Assembly (NCBI RefSeq): GCF_900696085.1
Contig: NZ_CAADFC020000004.1
Location: 186,001 to 250,000, forward strand
Length of the DNA stretch: 64,000 nt
Origin: Bradyrhizobium ivorense
Lineage (GTDB): Bacteria; Pseudomonadota; Alphaproteobacteria; Rhizobiales; Xanthobacteraceae
Direction of reading: 5' to 3'
The notes under the pieces are model-generated. The model had not been told where the DNA came from. It worked only from the letters and a program-made list of their open reading frames with translations, and did no database searches. This document shows, in pieces, positions 1 to 8,627 of the stretch. Positions within the stretch are counted from its first letter, which is position 1. Every line of letters starts with the position of its first letter. The translations under genes were made by a program, and so were the position numbers.

Positions 1-608
1 CGTTCGCGCACGAACCCGGGAAGCTCCTTCTTCAGGTCTTTCGGCGTTTCGCCGATGAGGGAGCGAAACAGCATCGGCAGCAGGATCAGGTCGAGGAAGA
101 TCTGCGCCGTGGCGCGGCTTCGTTTGGCGCTGAACGGTCCCCTTGGTGAACGGGCGAGCTTCTGCGTGGCGTTATCCAGCAACTGCGACACCGCAGCGAG
201 GGCGCGATCGCGCGCGGCGTCGTGGACGTTGCGGCTTAGTTCGGGAAACCGCTGAGATTCGGCGATCGTCGCGCGCACCATGCCGAGCGACTCCTCGATA
301 ACCCTGTCGATAAGGGCTGTTCCAAGGCTCATCAACTTGTCCTCGATGGTGCGGCCTTCGGGCGAGAAGCCTTCAAAATCCGTCAGCCCGTCGATGCTGC
401 GAGCCACCACGGCCGCAAACAGTGCTTCTTTGCCGGGGAAATGAGCATAGATGGTCGGCTTGCTCGCGGGAGCAAGTTCGGAAATGTCGTCGATGCTTGC
501 GCTGCGGAAGCCTTTTTCGAGAAACAGTTGCTGGGCTGCATCGAGAATTCGCGCCGGCGCGTCGCCGGCAAGATCCTTGGGCGGTCTGCCTCGCTTCGTC
601 TTCTTCAT
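1..608 (-). CDS. TetR/AcrR family transcriptional regulator (partial, 3' end outside window)
   Basis: The N-terminus is a TetR-type helix-turn-helix: a basic KKTKRGRPPKD lead, then ARILDAAQQLFLEKGF and DISELAPASKPTIYAHFPGKEALF, the usual recognition-helix signature. The remaining ~150 visible residues are the helical ligand-binding domain, which runs off the window edge, so the C-terminus is unseen. The ATG at 608 is preceded by a good GGAGG site. The gene diverges from the kinase/RND-efflux genes that start at 805, the classic arrangement of a local efflux repressor; a short AT-rich palindrome sits between them. Its target and inducer are inferred from position only. Confidence 0.9.
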   Translation of the reverse strand, partial: MKKTKRGRPPKDLAGDAPARILDAAQQLFLEKGFRSASIDDISELAPASKPTIYAHFPGKEALFAAVVARSIDGLTDFEGFSPEGRTIEDKLMSLGTALIDRVIEESLGMVRATIAESQRFPELSRNVHDAARDRALAAVSQLLDNATQKLARSPRGPFSAKRSRATAQIFLDLILLPMLFRSLIGETPKDLKKELPGFVRE

Positions 609-653
609 TCTCGAACCTCCAAAATCACGAGTCTGTGCGCGTCGCTTTCCCAC

Positions 654-701
654 TTGACACGGGCCGCGAAGAAAGGCAATAAAAAGAAAATATACGGTAT
701 A
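654..701 (+). promoter_or_regulatory. Divergent promoter with candidate TetR operator
   Basis: TTGACA at 654-659 is a consensus -35, followed by an AT-rich stretch. At 691-701 the sequence TATACGGTATA is a perfect 5-bp inverted repeat around one G. It lies between the TetR gene and the operon starting at 805, in the only AT-rich pocket of the intergenic region. The -10 is not clear (caataa at 17-bp spacing). The operator role is inferred. Confidence 0.45.
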
Positions 702-804
702 GTTTATTAAAGCGGCTTGCGGGCCTGGCAATGCTCCTGCGGCGATCAGGCTCGCAGAGTGGGGCGTTCGAGCCCAATCGTCCGAGCGAAATGAGGAGAG
801 TGTC

Positions 805-1674
805 GTGACTGTCTTGAGCCCAGACCCGTCCGGCTTGCCGGAGCGCGTTCTGTTGCGCGAACTGCACCACAGGGTCACCAACGGGGTTGCCTTCGCCATC
901 GATCTTGTCTCCGCCGCCGCCATACGGGTTGAGGGGAAGGAAGCCAAAAGCGCACTCAGCGATGTCGTGGAACTGCTGCACGGTTATGCCGACGTGCATC
1001 GCGCTCTGGCGATGCCTGCGGGAGATACGCTGATTCACGCCGCCACCTACATTGGCAAACTGGGACGTGGCATGCGCCGGGCGCTGCTGGACCGGATGAA
1101 CATTCAACTGGCCTTAGCGACCCACTGTCTCGCGCTTCAGCCGGAGCGCTGCTGGCACCTGGGGCTGATCGTCCATGAACTCGTGATGCACGCGGCACAG
1201 CACGCCTGCTTCGATGCGCGGGCCGGGCAGATCAAGGTCAAGCTGACGCGCGTCGGCACCCTGGTGAATTGCGTCGTCCTGGACAACGGCTCGCGCCCAG
1301 CGCGCGACGTCTCTGACCGCGAATTGCGAACAGCGAGAGATCTCGCCAGGGCGCTCGGCGGCCGGATCGAGCAGGGCTTCGGCGCCGAATTCACCTCGAT
1401 TGTCCTCTCGTTTCCGCTCAGCGAGCGCGAACAGGGTCCAAACCGGTCAATCGCGACGCGCCAGATGAGGATTCCGCGCCGCACGAGAACTGCCGCTCCA
1501 GACAAAGCGGCGTTCAACGCCAGCGCAGCGGCCGATCAATGCGGGCCTACCGCTGCGATTGACCCCTTTGCGGGATTGCTGTGCCAGCACGACCGCGACC
1601 TGGTCGTGCCCTGTCAGTCCGCCGATGTCCTTGGCGTGCTGCTGTCGCCTTCCCATCCTACGGACGCGTCATGA
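805..1674 (+). CDS. HisKA_2-type histidine-kinase-like protein with degenerate ATPase domain
   Basis: 289 aa, no membrane segment and no sensor domain. Residues 17-26 (LRELHHRVTN) are the HisKA_2/HWE phospho-acceptor box with the conserved His. The ATPase half is atypical: the N-box GLIVHELVMHA has His129 where these families carry the Mg/ATP-binding Asn; the G1 box keeps DNG (160-162) but lacks the next glycine; and the Gly-rich G2 loop is absent. Residues ~210-289 are a Pro/Arg-rich tail I do not recognise. The GTG start at 805 follows GAGGAG, and the stop overlaps the next ATG (ATGA), so it is translationally coupled to the efflux genes. It could be a pseudokinase or a ChpT-like phosphotransferase rather than an active kinase. 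Confidence 0.75.
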   Translation: MTVLSPDPSGLPERVLLRELHHRVTNGVAFAIDLVSAAAIRVEGKEAKSALSDVVELLHGYADVHRALAMPAGDTLIHAATYIGKLGRGMRRALLDRMNIQLALATHCLALQPERCWHLGLIVHELVMHAAQHACFDARAGQIKVKLTRVGTLVNCVVLDNGSRPARDVSDRELRTARDLARALGGRIEQGFGAEFTSIVLSFPLSEREQGPNRSIATRQMRIPRRTRTAAPDKAAFNASAAADQCGPTAAIDPFAGLLCQHDRDLVVPCQSADVLGVLLSPSHPTDAS

Positions 1675-2795
1675 CAACCCAATCTTCCAATCCGACCGAT
1701 CCGCTTCGGACGCTCCCTGCGGCCAAGGCCCTCGTCGCGGCCGCCGTGCTTGCCGGCGTCGCGCTGAGCGGCTGCAACGACCGCGCGGCGCAGACGGCCA
1801 CGCGCGCCACGCTGGTCCGGACCACGATCGTGCAGCCGCGCGACCGGCAAGCCTCCCTCACGCTGACCGGGGAAATCCAGGCGCGCTTCCGTGCCGATCT
1901 ATCTTTCCGCGTCAACGGACGCGTGGTTGCCCGCACCGTGGACGTCGGTGCTCACGTCAACAAAGGCGACGTTCTCGCCCGTCTCGATCCGGCGGAGCAA
2001 CAAGCCGACGTCGATGCCGCGACCGCGGCAGTGGCCTCGGCCGAAGCCCAGCTGCGCGTGGCGAAGGCTACGTTCGAACGTCAGAAAGCGCTCATCGCAA
2101 GCGGCTTCACCACCCGGACGGTGTACGACCAGGCCCGGGAAGGTCTGCGAACCGCGGAGGGCATGCTGGAAGCCGCCAAGGCCCAACTGGGCACCTCCAA
2201 GGATGCGCTCGGATATACCGTCCTGCGCGCTGAAGCCGACGGTGTCATTACCGCTCGAAACCTCGAGGTCGGCCAGATCGTTCCGGCTGCCCAACCTGTG
2301 TTCTCGCTTGCCCAAGATGGGGAGCGGGATGCCGTCTTTGAGGTCTATGAATCCGTATTTCTTGGCGAGGCCGACAGCCGCCGCGTCACGCTGGCGCTGG
2401 TCTCCCATCCCGGCGTGACTGCGACGGGTGAGGTGAGAGAGATCTCACCGGCGATCGACGCGAAGAGCTCCACGATCCGCGTCAAGGTGTCCATCGAAAA
2501 TCCGCCGGGCGCGATGACGCTGGGCAGCTCCGTCGCCGGAACTGTCAAGACGAAAGCTCAGAAGGACATCACCTTGCCCTGGAGCGCGCTGATGGCTGCG
2601 GGCAGGAAGCCTGCCGTCTGGACCGTCGATCCGAAAACGCAGACAGCGTCGCTGAAGCCCGTCACGGTCGGCGCTTATGAAGCCGGTCAGGTGCTGATCA
2701 AGGCAGGCCTCGAGCCCGGCGAGCGCGTCGTCGTCGACGGCGGCAAGCTTCTGAGCGTCGGCCAGGCGGTCACTGAGGAGGGAGGTCAGTCATGA
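1671..2795 (+). CDS. RND efflux periplasmic adaptor (membrane fusion lipoprotein) 1
   Basis: 374 aa. A signal segment ends in the lipobox ALSGC (Cys35), predicting an inner-membrane-anchored lipoprotein. The HlyD/AcrA layout follows: barrel-sandwich half (VNGRVVARTVDVGAHVNKGDVLARLD), a coiled hairpin rich in Ala/Gln/Lys, the second lipoyl half (LRAEADGVITARNLEVGQIV), then beta-barrel and membrane-proximal domains. It links an RND pump to an outer-membrane channel. The ATG at 1671 overlaps the previous stop (ATGA); a longer frame from a GTG at 1581 would overlap the kinase-like gene heavily and would bury the signal peptide, so it was rejected. A second adaptor and the pump follow directly. 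Confidence 0.92.
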   Translation: MTTQSSNPTDPLRTLPAAKALVAAAVLAGVALSGCNDRAAQTATRATLVRTTIVQPRDRQASLTLTGEIQARFRADLSFRVNGRVVARTVDVGAHVNKGDVLARLDPAEQQADVDAATAAVASAEAQLRVAKATFERQKALIASGFTTRTVYDQAREGLRTAEGMLEAAKAQLGTSKDALGYTVLRAEADGVITARNLEVGQIVPAAQPVFSLAQDGERDAVFEVYESVFLGEADSRRVTLALVSHPGVTATGEVREISPAIDAKSSTIRVKVSIENPPGAMTLGSSVAGTVKTKAQKDITLPWSALMAAGRKPAVWTVDPKTQTASLKPVTVGAYEAGQVLIKAGLEPGERVVVDGGKLLSVGQAVTEEGGQS

Positions 2796-3868
2796 AGCGA
2801 CAGGTCATGATGATCGCTGGCACGCTCGCGGCGGCTTCGTTGCTCACCGGCTGTCAGCAGGAGACGAACGCGCCGGAGCCGGTGCGCCCCGTGCTCTCAA
2901 TGGTGGCCAAGCCGAACAGTGGTGACAGCACGGTTGCCGTCGGCGTCGTCGAGCCGCGCTACAAGACCAACCTTGGTTTTCGCGTGCTCGGACGGCTGAC
3001 TTCGCGCCCGGTCTACGTTGGCGACATCGTCAGCGAAGGACAAATCATCGCGACGATTGATACCACCGCACTCGATCTCGCCGTTCGCGCGGCCAAAGCT
3101 CAGCTTGCGAAGGCCGAGGCGCAGCTTGCGACGGCCAAGGCCACGGAGGAGCGGCAACGCACGCTCATCACCAGCGATGCGACCACCAGGCAAACGCTGG
3201 ACAATGCCGAGCAGGCACGCGCCGGCGCCGAGGCAAGCGTCGCGCAGGAGCAGACGAACCTGACCAAGGCGATCGAGCAACTCGGCTATGCCCAGATCAA
3301 GGCCGACTTCGGGGGCGTCGTCACCGCCGTCGGCGCGGAAGTCGGCCAGGTGGTCTCGCCCGGTCAAACCGTAGTGACGCTCGCGCGGCCGGACATTCGC
3401 GAGGCGGTCGTCGATATCGGGGAAGACCTGCCTGCGCCGCTCGAAGTCGGTCTCCCGTTCACCGTCAGCCTGCAGCTCCTTCCCGCGGTTCAGGTCGAGG
3501 GCAGCATCCGCGAAATCGCACCGCAGGCCGATGCGGTGACGCGGCTGCGACGTGTCCGGATTGCGCTCGACAACCCGCCCGAAAGCTTCCGTCTTGGCGC
3601 GACCGTCACGGCAAAGCTCGGGAAGGACCAGAGCAAGGTCTTGCGCCTGCCCGCATCCGCGGTGCTCGCCCGGGACGGCGCCGATTTCGTCTGGGTGGTC
3701 GATCAGTCCGCCGGCACCGTTTCGCTGCAGAAGATCGATGGTGTCGCCGAACAGGCGGGCATCCGTGTCACGGGCGGGCTTGCCGAAGGCACTCGGGTCG
3801 TCACCGCCGGAATTCACAGTCTCAAGCCGGGCCAGCACGTCCGCATCCAACAGGATCAAGAGCCATGA
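2792..3868 (+). CDS. RND efflux periplasmic adaptor (membrane fusion lipoprotein) 2
   Basis: 358 aa with lipobox LLTGC (Cys21). HlyD-family organisation: LGFRVLGRLTSRPVYVGDIVSEGQIIATID, an alpha-hairpin, YAQIKADFGGVVTAVGAEVGQVV, and a C-terminal membrane-proximal domain. The start overlaps the stop of adaptor 1 and its own stop overlaps the pump start, so all three are translationally coupled. The sequence clearly differs from adaptor 1, so it is not a recent duplicate. Two adaptors for one pump is the arrangement of the Pseudomonas TriABC system, where both are needed; that both are needed here is an inference. Confidence 0.92.
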   Translation: MKRQVMMIAGTLAAASLLTGCQQETNAPEPVRPVLSMVAKPNSGDSTVAVGVVEPRYKTNLGFRVLGRLTSRPVYVGDIVSEGQIIATIDTTALDLAVRAAKAQLAKAEAQLATAKATEERQRTLITSDATTRQTLDNAEQARAGAEASVAQEQTNLTKAIEQLGYAQIKADFGGVVTAVGAEVGQVVSPGQTVVTLARPDIREAVVDIGEDLPAPLEVGLPFTVSLQLLPAVQVEGSIREIAPQADAVTRLRRVRIALDNPPESFRLGATVTAKLGKDQSKVLRLPASAVLARDGADFVWVVDQSAGTVSLQKIDGVAEQAGIRVTGGLAEGTRVVTAGIHSLKPGQHVRIQQDQEP

Positions 3869-6800
3869 AGTCGTTCAACCTCTCCGACTGGGCGCTCGGC
3901 CACAGGTCGCTCGTCTGGTATTTCATGATCGCCTTCATGGCGGCCGGCCTGTTTGCCTATCTCCAGCTAGGACGACAGGAGGATCCTGACTTCACCATCA
4001 AGACCATGGTGATCGGGGCGCAGTGGCCGGGCGCCTCGCCCGAGGAGATGACGCGCCAGGTCACCGACCGGATCGAAAAGAAGCTGGAGGAGCTGGAATC
4101 GCTCGACTACACCAAGAGCGTGACGGTCGCGGGCCAGACCACCGTCTTCGTCTACTTGCGCGATTCGACCAAGGCGGCAGACGTCAAGCCGACCTGGGTG
4201 CGCGTCCGCAACATGATCGCAGACATCAAGGGCGATTTCCCGCAAGGGGTGATCGGCCCCGGCTTCAACGACCGCTTCGGCGACGTCTTCGGCAATGTCT
4301 ATGCCTTCACCAGCGACGGCCTGAGCCAGCGGCAGCTTCGCGATCAGGTCGAGGACATCCGCGCCAAGGTGCTGACTGTGCCCGATGTCGGCAAGGTCGA
4401 CATTCTCGGCGCGCAGGACGAGGTCATCTACCTCGAATTCTCCACCCGCAAGGTCGCGGCCCTCGGCCTCGACGTTCACGCCATCATGAATTCGCTGAAG
4501 GGCCAGAACGCGGTGGCGCCCTCCGGCGTGTTCCAGGAGGGGCCGGAGCGGATCAGTGTCCGCGTCAACGGCCAGTTCACCTCCGAGGCGAGCCTGAAGG
4601 CGGTTAATCTGCGCATCAACGATCGCTTCTTCCCGTTGACCGATGTCGCGACCATCACGCGCGGCTACGCGGATCCGCCATCAACCCTGTTCAGATACAA
4701 CGGTCAGCCGGCAATCGCGCTCGCGATCGGCATGAAGTCCGGCGCCAACCTGCTCCAGTTCGGCGAGGCGCTGAAGAAGGAGATGACCAGGATCATCGCC
4801 GACCTGCCGATCGGCGTTGGCGTGCACCTCGTCGCCGACCAGCCCGTCGTGGTCGAACATGCGGTCTCCGGCTTCACCGAGGCGTTGTTCGAGGCCGTCA
4901 TTATCGTGCTTGGCATCAGCTTCCTGAGCCTGGGCATGCGGGCGGGTCTCGTCGTCGCCATCGCCATTCCGCTCGTGCTCGCGATCACTTTCGTCGTGAT
5001 GGCCTATTGCGGCATCTCGCTGCAGCGCATTTCGCTCGGGGCGTTGATCATCGCGCTTGGCCTCTTGGTCGACGACGCCATGATCGCGGTCGAAATGATG
5101 GTGGCGCGGCTCGAGCTCGGCGATCCCCTCGAGAAGGCGGCGACCCACGTCTATACGTCGACCGCATTTCCCATGCTGACGGGAACGCTGGTCACCGTGG
5201 CCGGCTTCATCCCGATCGGGCTCAACAGCAGCAATGCCGGCGAGTTCACCTTCACCCTGTTCGTGGTGATCGCGGTTTCCCTGATCGTCTCCTGGATCGT
5301 GGCCGTCTTGTTCACGCCGTTGCTCGGCGTCACCATTCTGCCCGCGAAAATGAAGGGACATCACGAGCAGAAGGGGCGTGTCGCGCAGATGTTCGCGCGC
5401 CTGCTGCTGTTCTGTATGCATCACCGCTGGAGCACTGTCGCCGTGACGGCCGGCGCGTTCCTGCTCGCCCTGTTCGGCTTGCAGTTCGTGCAGCAGCAGT
5501 TCTTTCCTTCGTCGGACCGTGCCGAGCTCGTGATCGATTGGAACCTGCCGCAGAATGCCTCGATCACCGAGACCAACACCCAGATGGCGCGCTTCGAGCG
5601 CGAGCAGTTGCGGGGCAATGACTCCGTCGAGCATTGGTCCACCTATGTCGGCACCGGCGCGCCGCGCTTCGTGCTGTCGTTCGACGTGCAGAGCGCCAAC
5701 ACCTGGTTCGGCCAGCACGTGATCGTGACCAAAGGCGGCATCGCCGCGCGCGACAAGCTCAAGTCGCGGTTCGAGGATTATTTGAGGAAGACGTTCCCTG
5801 GCACCGACACCTACGTCAAGCTGCTCGAGGTCGGTCCTCCCGTGGGCCGTCCGGTGCAGTACCGCCTGAGTGGTCCTGACATCGCTGAGGTCCGCGACCT
5901 CTCGCAGAAGCTTGCCGCCGTCATCCGCAGCAGTTCTGATCTCGGCAACGTGGTGTTCGACTGGATGGAGCCGGCGCGCGTCGTCAAGGTCGATGTGCTC
6001 CAGGACAAGGCGCGCCAGCTCGGCGTGACCTCGGAAGACATCGCCACCACCCTGAACTCGGTCCTCCAGGGCTCGCAGGTGACGCAGGTGCGTGACAGCA
6101 TCTATCTCGTCAATGTCACGGGACGCGCGACCGCGCCGGAGCGCGCCTCGATCGACACGCTGCGCGACCTGCAACTGACAGGGCTCGGCGGCCAATCAGT
6201 ACCGCTCGGCGCCGTCGCCAATCTGCGCTATGAGCTGGAGCAGCCCACGATCTGGCGCCGCGCGCGGATTCCGACCATCACTCTGAAAGCCGCCGTCGTC
6301 AGCAACGTTCAGCCGAAGACGATCGTCGACCAGCTCGCGCCGGAGGTGGCGGAGTTTGCGAAGCAGCTGCCCGCGGGATACTCGGTGAAGATCGGCGGCT
6401 CGGTGGAGGAGAGTGCCAAGAGCCAGGGGCCGATCATCGCGGTGGTGCCGCTGATGCTGTTCGTCATGGCCACCGTGCTGATGGTGCAGCTGCAGAGCTT
6501 TTCGCGCCTGTTTCTCGTGTTCGCTGTCGCCCCGCTCGCGCTGATCGGCGTTGTCATGGCCATGCTGCCAAGCGGCGCGCCGCTGGGCTTCGTGGCTATC
6601 CTCGGCGTGCTGGCCCTCATCGGCATCCTGGTCCGGAACTCCGTGATCCTGATCGTGCAGATCGAGGACCTCAAGAAAGAAGGCAGGCCCGCCTGGGCTG
6701 CGGTCGTAGAAGCAACCGAGCACCGCATGCGGCCGATCCTGCTGACCGCGGCCGCCGCGAGTCTCGCGCTCATTCCAATCGCGCGGGAAATTTTCTGGGG

Positions 6801-7011
6801 CCCGATGGCGTTTGCCATGATGGGCGGCATCATCGTCGGCACGCTGCTGACGCTGCTGTTTCTGCCGGCGCTGTATGTGGCGTGGTTTAGAATTCATCCT
6901 GATCGCGGCGATCAACTGAATGGGGCCGATGTTCCGGTGCACGAAATCCCCGAGCCCGGGCGAAGTTGCGCACGCGATGCGTCAGCGCCGACGCTTGAGC
7001 CGCAATTCTAG
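3865..7011 (+). CDS. RND efflux transporter permease (AcrB/TriC-type)
   Basis: 1048 aa, the normal length for HAE1/HME RND pumps. It shows the duplicated plan of one TM helix, a large periplasmic loop and six TM helices, twice. In TM4 the proton-relay pair Asp403-Asp404 lies in LGLLVDDAMIAVEMM. Porter-domain features such as LGRQEDPDFTIKTMV and GASPEEMTRQVTDRIEKKLEELESLDY match multidrug pumps. It works in the inner membrane with the two lipoprotein adaptors encoded just upstream. No outer-membrane factor gene follows, so a TolC/OprM-type channel must come from elsewhere. Substrates cannot be read from the sequence. Confidence 0.95.
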   Translation: MKSFNLSDWALGHRSLVWYFMIAFMAAGLFAYLQLGRQEDPDFTIKTMVIGAQWPGASPEEMTRQVTDRIEKKLEELESLDYTKSVTVAGQTTVFVYLRDSTKAADVKPTWVRVRNMIADIKGDFPQGVIGPGFNDRFGDVFGNVYAFTSDGLSQRQLRDQVEDIRAKVLTVPDVGKVDILGAQDEVIYLEFSTRKVAALGLDVHAIMNSLKGQNAVAPSGVFQEGPERISVRVNGQFTSEASLKAVNLRINDRFFPLTDVATITRGYADPPSTLFRYNGQPAIALAIGMKSGANLLQFGEALKKEMTRIIADLPIGVGVHLVADQPVVVEHAVSGFTEALFEAVIIVLGISFLSLGMRAGLVVAIAIPLVLAITFVVMAYCGISLQRISLGALIIALGLLVDDAMIAVEMMVARLELGDPLEKAATHVYTSTAFPMLTGTLVTVAGFIPIGLNSSNAGEFTFTLFVVIAVSLIVSWIVAVLFTPLLGVTILPAKMKGHHEQKGRVAQMFARLLLFCMHHRWSTVAVTAGAFLLALFGLQFVQQQFFPSSDRAELVIDWNLPQNASITETNTQMARFEREQLRGNDSVEHWSTYVGTGAPRFVLSFDVQSANTWFGQHVIVTKGGIAARDKLKSRFEDYLRKTFPGTDTYVKLLEVGPPVGRPVQYRLSGPDIAEVRDLSQKLAAVIRSSSDLGNVVFDWMEPARVVKVDVLQDKARQLGVTSEDIATTLNSVLQGSQVTQVRDSIYLVNVTGRATAPERASIDTLRDLQLTGLGGQSVPLGAVANLRYELEQPTIWRRARIPTITLKAAVVSNVQPKTIVDQLAPEVAEFAKQLPAGYSVKIGGSVEESAKSQGPIIAVVPLMLFVMATVLMVQLQSFSRLFLVFAVAPLALIGVVMAMLPSGAPLGFVAILGVLALIGILVRNSVILIVQIEDLKKEGRPAWAAVVEATEHRMRPILLTAAAASLALIPIAREIFWGPMAFAMMGGIIVGTLLTLLFLPALYVAWFRIHPDRGDQLNGADVPVHEIPEPGRSCARDASAPTLEPQF

Positions 7012-7024
7012 CAAAGGAAACGCT

Positions 7025-7224
7025 ATGTCCCGAAAGAAACCGATGACGCTGGCTGCGACGTTCGCAGCGATTTCGCAGGTACCAGGCGCGGCGTTTGCGC
7101 AATTCCCACCGCCTCGGTCGATGGGGGAGCGCCTCCGATGCCAGCAGGAGGTTCTCCCGGACTCGGAGGTCCGCCTCCGTTGAGGCCCCGTGGAGGCGGC
7201 ATAGCTCTGCGTCGGATTGCGTAG
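7025..7224 (+). pseudogene. Frameshifted remnant of a small Gly/Pro-rich secreted protein
   Basis: The ATG at 7025 follows AAGGAAACGCT and opens a signal peptide (MSRKKPMTLAATFAAI... then GAAFAQ) leading to FPPPRSMG. In this frame translation then degrades (ERLRCQQEV...) and stops at 7183. Reading one frame over from the G5 run at 7124-7128 gives a continuous low-complexity tail, GGAPPMPAGG and on to a stop at 7222-7224, which is what such proteins normally contain. A one-base loss in the G run is the simplest explanation. It could be real decay, a sequencing error in the homopolymer, or phase variation. Without the shift the product would be a 52-aa peptide. Confidence 0.6.
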
Positions 7225-7351
7225 CTCGGTCTATGTTGGTCCTAAGTCCCCTCCGATAGTGCCGGCTTCGACCAGTATCAGCGGGGTAAGGCTGAAGGGC
7301 GGCATGAAGGTATTGCCCGCTGCTGCCGAAGACCAGCAATCCGCGAGATCG

Positions 7352-8623
7352 TCAGTTAATCGAATTTTCTTGTAGCGCCTGATCGAGCGCCTCGACCAGT
7401 AGATCGCCGTGCTCCATGCCGAATGTCAGGGGCGGACGAATCTTCAGCACATTGGCGCCGGGACCGGCCGCGCTGATCAGAACATGCCGTCTGCGCATTG
7501 CATTGACCAGTTTTGTCGTCTCACCCGCGGCGGGCGAGGCGCCGCGGCGAAGCTCGACACCGATGAAGAGACCGGCACCCCGAACCTCCGCCACCAGCTC
7601 ATGCCTCGCGCGCAGCGCGGTGAGCCGCTCGCGCAAATAAGTGCCGGTGCGCCTGGCGTTCTCGACCAGGCGTTGCCGCTCGATGACGTCGAGCACGGCC
7701 ATGCCGGCGGCGGCGGACACGGGATTGCCGCCAAAGGTGTTGAAATAGCGTGAGCGCGCGCCGAATTCCTTGAGCAGGTCCGGTCGCGCCGCCATCGCCG
7801 CGATCGGATGGCCGTTGCCCATCGGCTTGCCCATCGTGACCATGTCGGGGACCACGCCGTGGCGGGCAAAGCCCCACATGCCCTCGCCACAGCGGCCGAA
7901 ACCGGGCTGCACCTCGTCGGCGATGAACAGTGCGCCGGCCGCACGCGCGGCATCCACCGCCGGCCGCAGGAAGCCCGGCGGATCGGCGAATACGCCGTCG
8001 CTGGAGAAGATCGTGTCGACCAGCAGGGCGGCCGGGCGAATGCCGCTGCGTGCCATATCCTCGAATGCTGCACGGACGTGGCTTGCAAAGATCTTGCCCG
8101 TGTCATCGTCGGCGGAGTGCGGCGCAGACACCAACCGGACATGGGGAGCGGTCGGCTCGGGCAGGCCGAGCGACGGCGACAAGTCGGCGAGCGCGCCGGT
8201 GACGCCGTGATAGGCGGTCCGGGTGACGACGACGCCGGTCCCGCCGGTGCAGGTGCGGGCGACGCGGAGCGCCAGATCGTTGGCCTCGCTGCCGGTGCAG
8301 GTGAACATCACCTGGCCGAGGTCGACCGGAAAGGTCGCGAGCAGCCGCTCGGCGTAGTCGAGGATGGTCTCGTGCAGATAGCGGGTGTGGGTGTTGAGCA
8401 CCGCGGCCTGCCGCGCGATGGCCTCGATGACATGCGGATGGCAGTGGCCGACGCAGGCGACGTTGTTGTAGGCGTCGAGATATCGGTTGCCTGCGGCGTC
8501 GTACAGCCAGACATCTTCGCCACGCACCACATGCACCGGCTGCTCGTAGAACAGCCGGTAGGCGGGCCCGAGCAAACGGTTTCGGCGTGCGATCAGCTCC
8601 TGGGTCGAGGCTTCGGCCGGCAT
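7352..8623 (-). CDS. Class III PLP aminotransferase / probable phospho-lyase
   Basis: 423 aa, fold type I. DEVQPGFGR (Asp236) binds the PLP ring and Lys266 in TMGKPMGNG is the Schiff-base lysine; GSEAND (111-116) is the phosphate loop. The MGKPxGNGHP signature and the adjacent APH-type kinase recall the AGXT2L family, whose members are phospho-lyases acting on phosphoethanolamine or 5-phosphohydroxylysine rather than true transaminases; other omega-aminotransferases share these motifs. The ATG at 8623 was chosen because GGGGGAG lies just upstream, overlapping the end of the kinase gene; an upstream in-frame start at 8647 lacks this. Last gene of the minus-strand operon. Phospho-lyase activity is an inference from pairing. 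Confidence 0.85.
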   Translation of the reverse strand: MPAEASTQELIARRNRLLGPAYRLFYEQPVHVVRGEDVWLYDAAGNRYLDAYNNVACVGHCHPHVIEAIARQAAVLNTHTRYLHETILDYAERLLATFPVDLGQVMFTCTGSEANDLALRVARTCTGGTGVVVTRTAYHGVTGALADLSPSLGLPEPTAPHVRLVSAPHSADDDTGKIFASHVRAAFEDMARSGIRPAALLVDTIFSSDGVFADPPGFLRPAVDAARAAGALFIADEVQPGFGRCGEGMWGFARHGVVPDMVTMGKPMGNGHPIAAMAARPDLLKEFGARSRYFNTFGGNPVSAAAGMAVLDVIERQRLVENARRTGTYLRERLTALRARHELVAEVRGAGLFIGVELRRGASPAAGETTKLVNAMRRRHVLISAAGPGANVLKIRPPLTFGMEHGDLLVEALDQALQENSIN

Positions 8624-8627
8624 TGTA

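Noticed and set aside
805..1674. Ordinary active sensor kinase of a two-component pair
   Set aside because: ATP-binding boxes are degenerate and no response regulator gene is adjacent.
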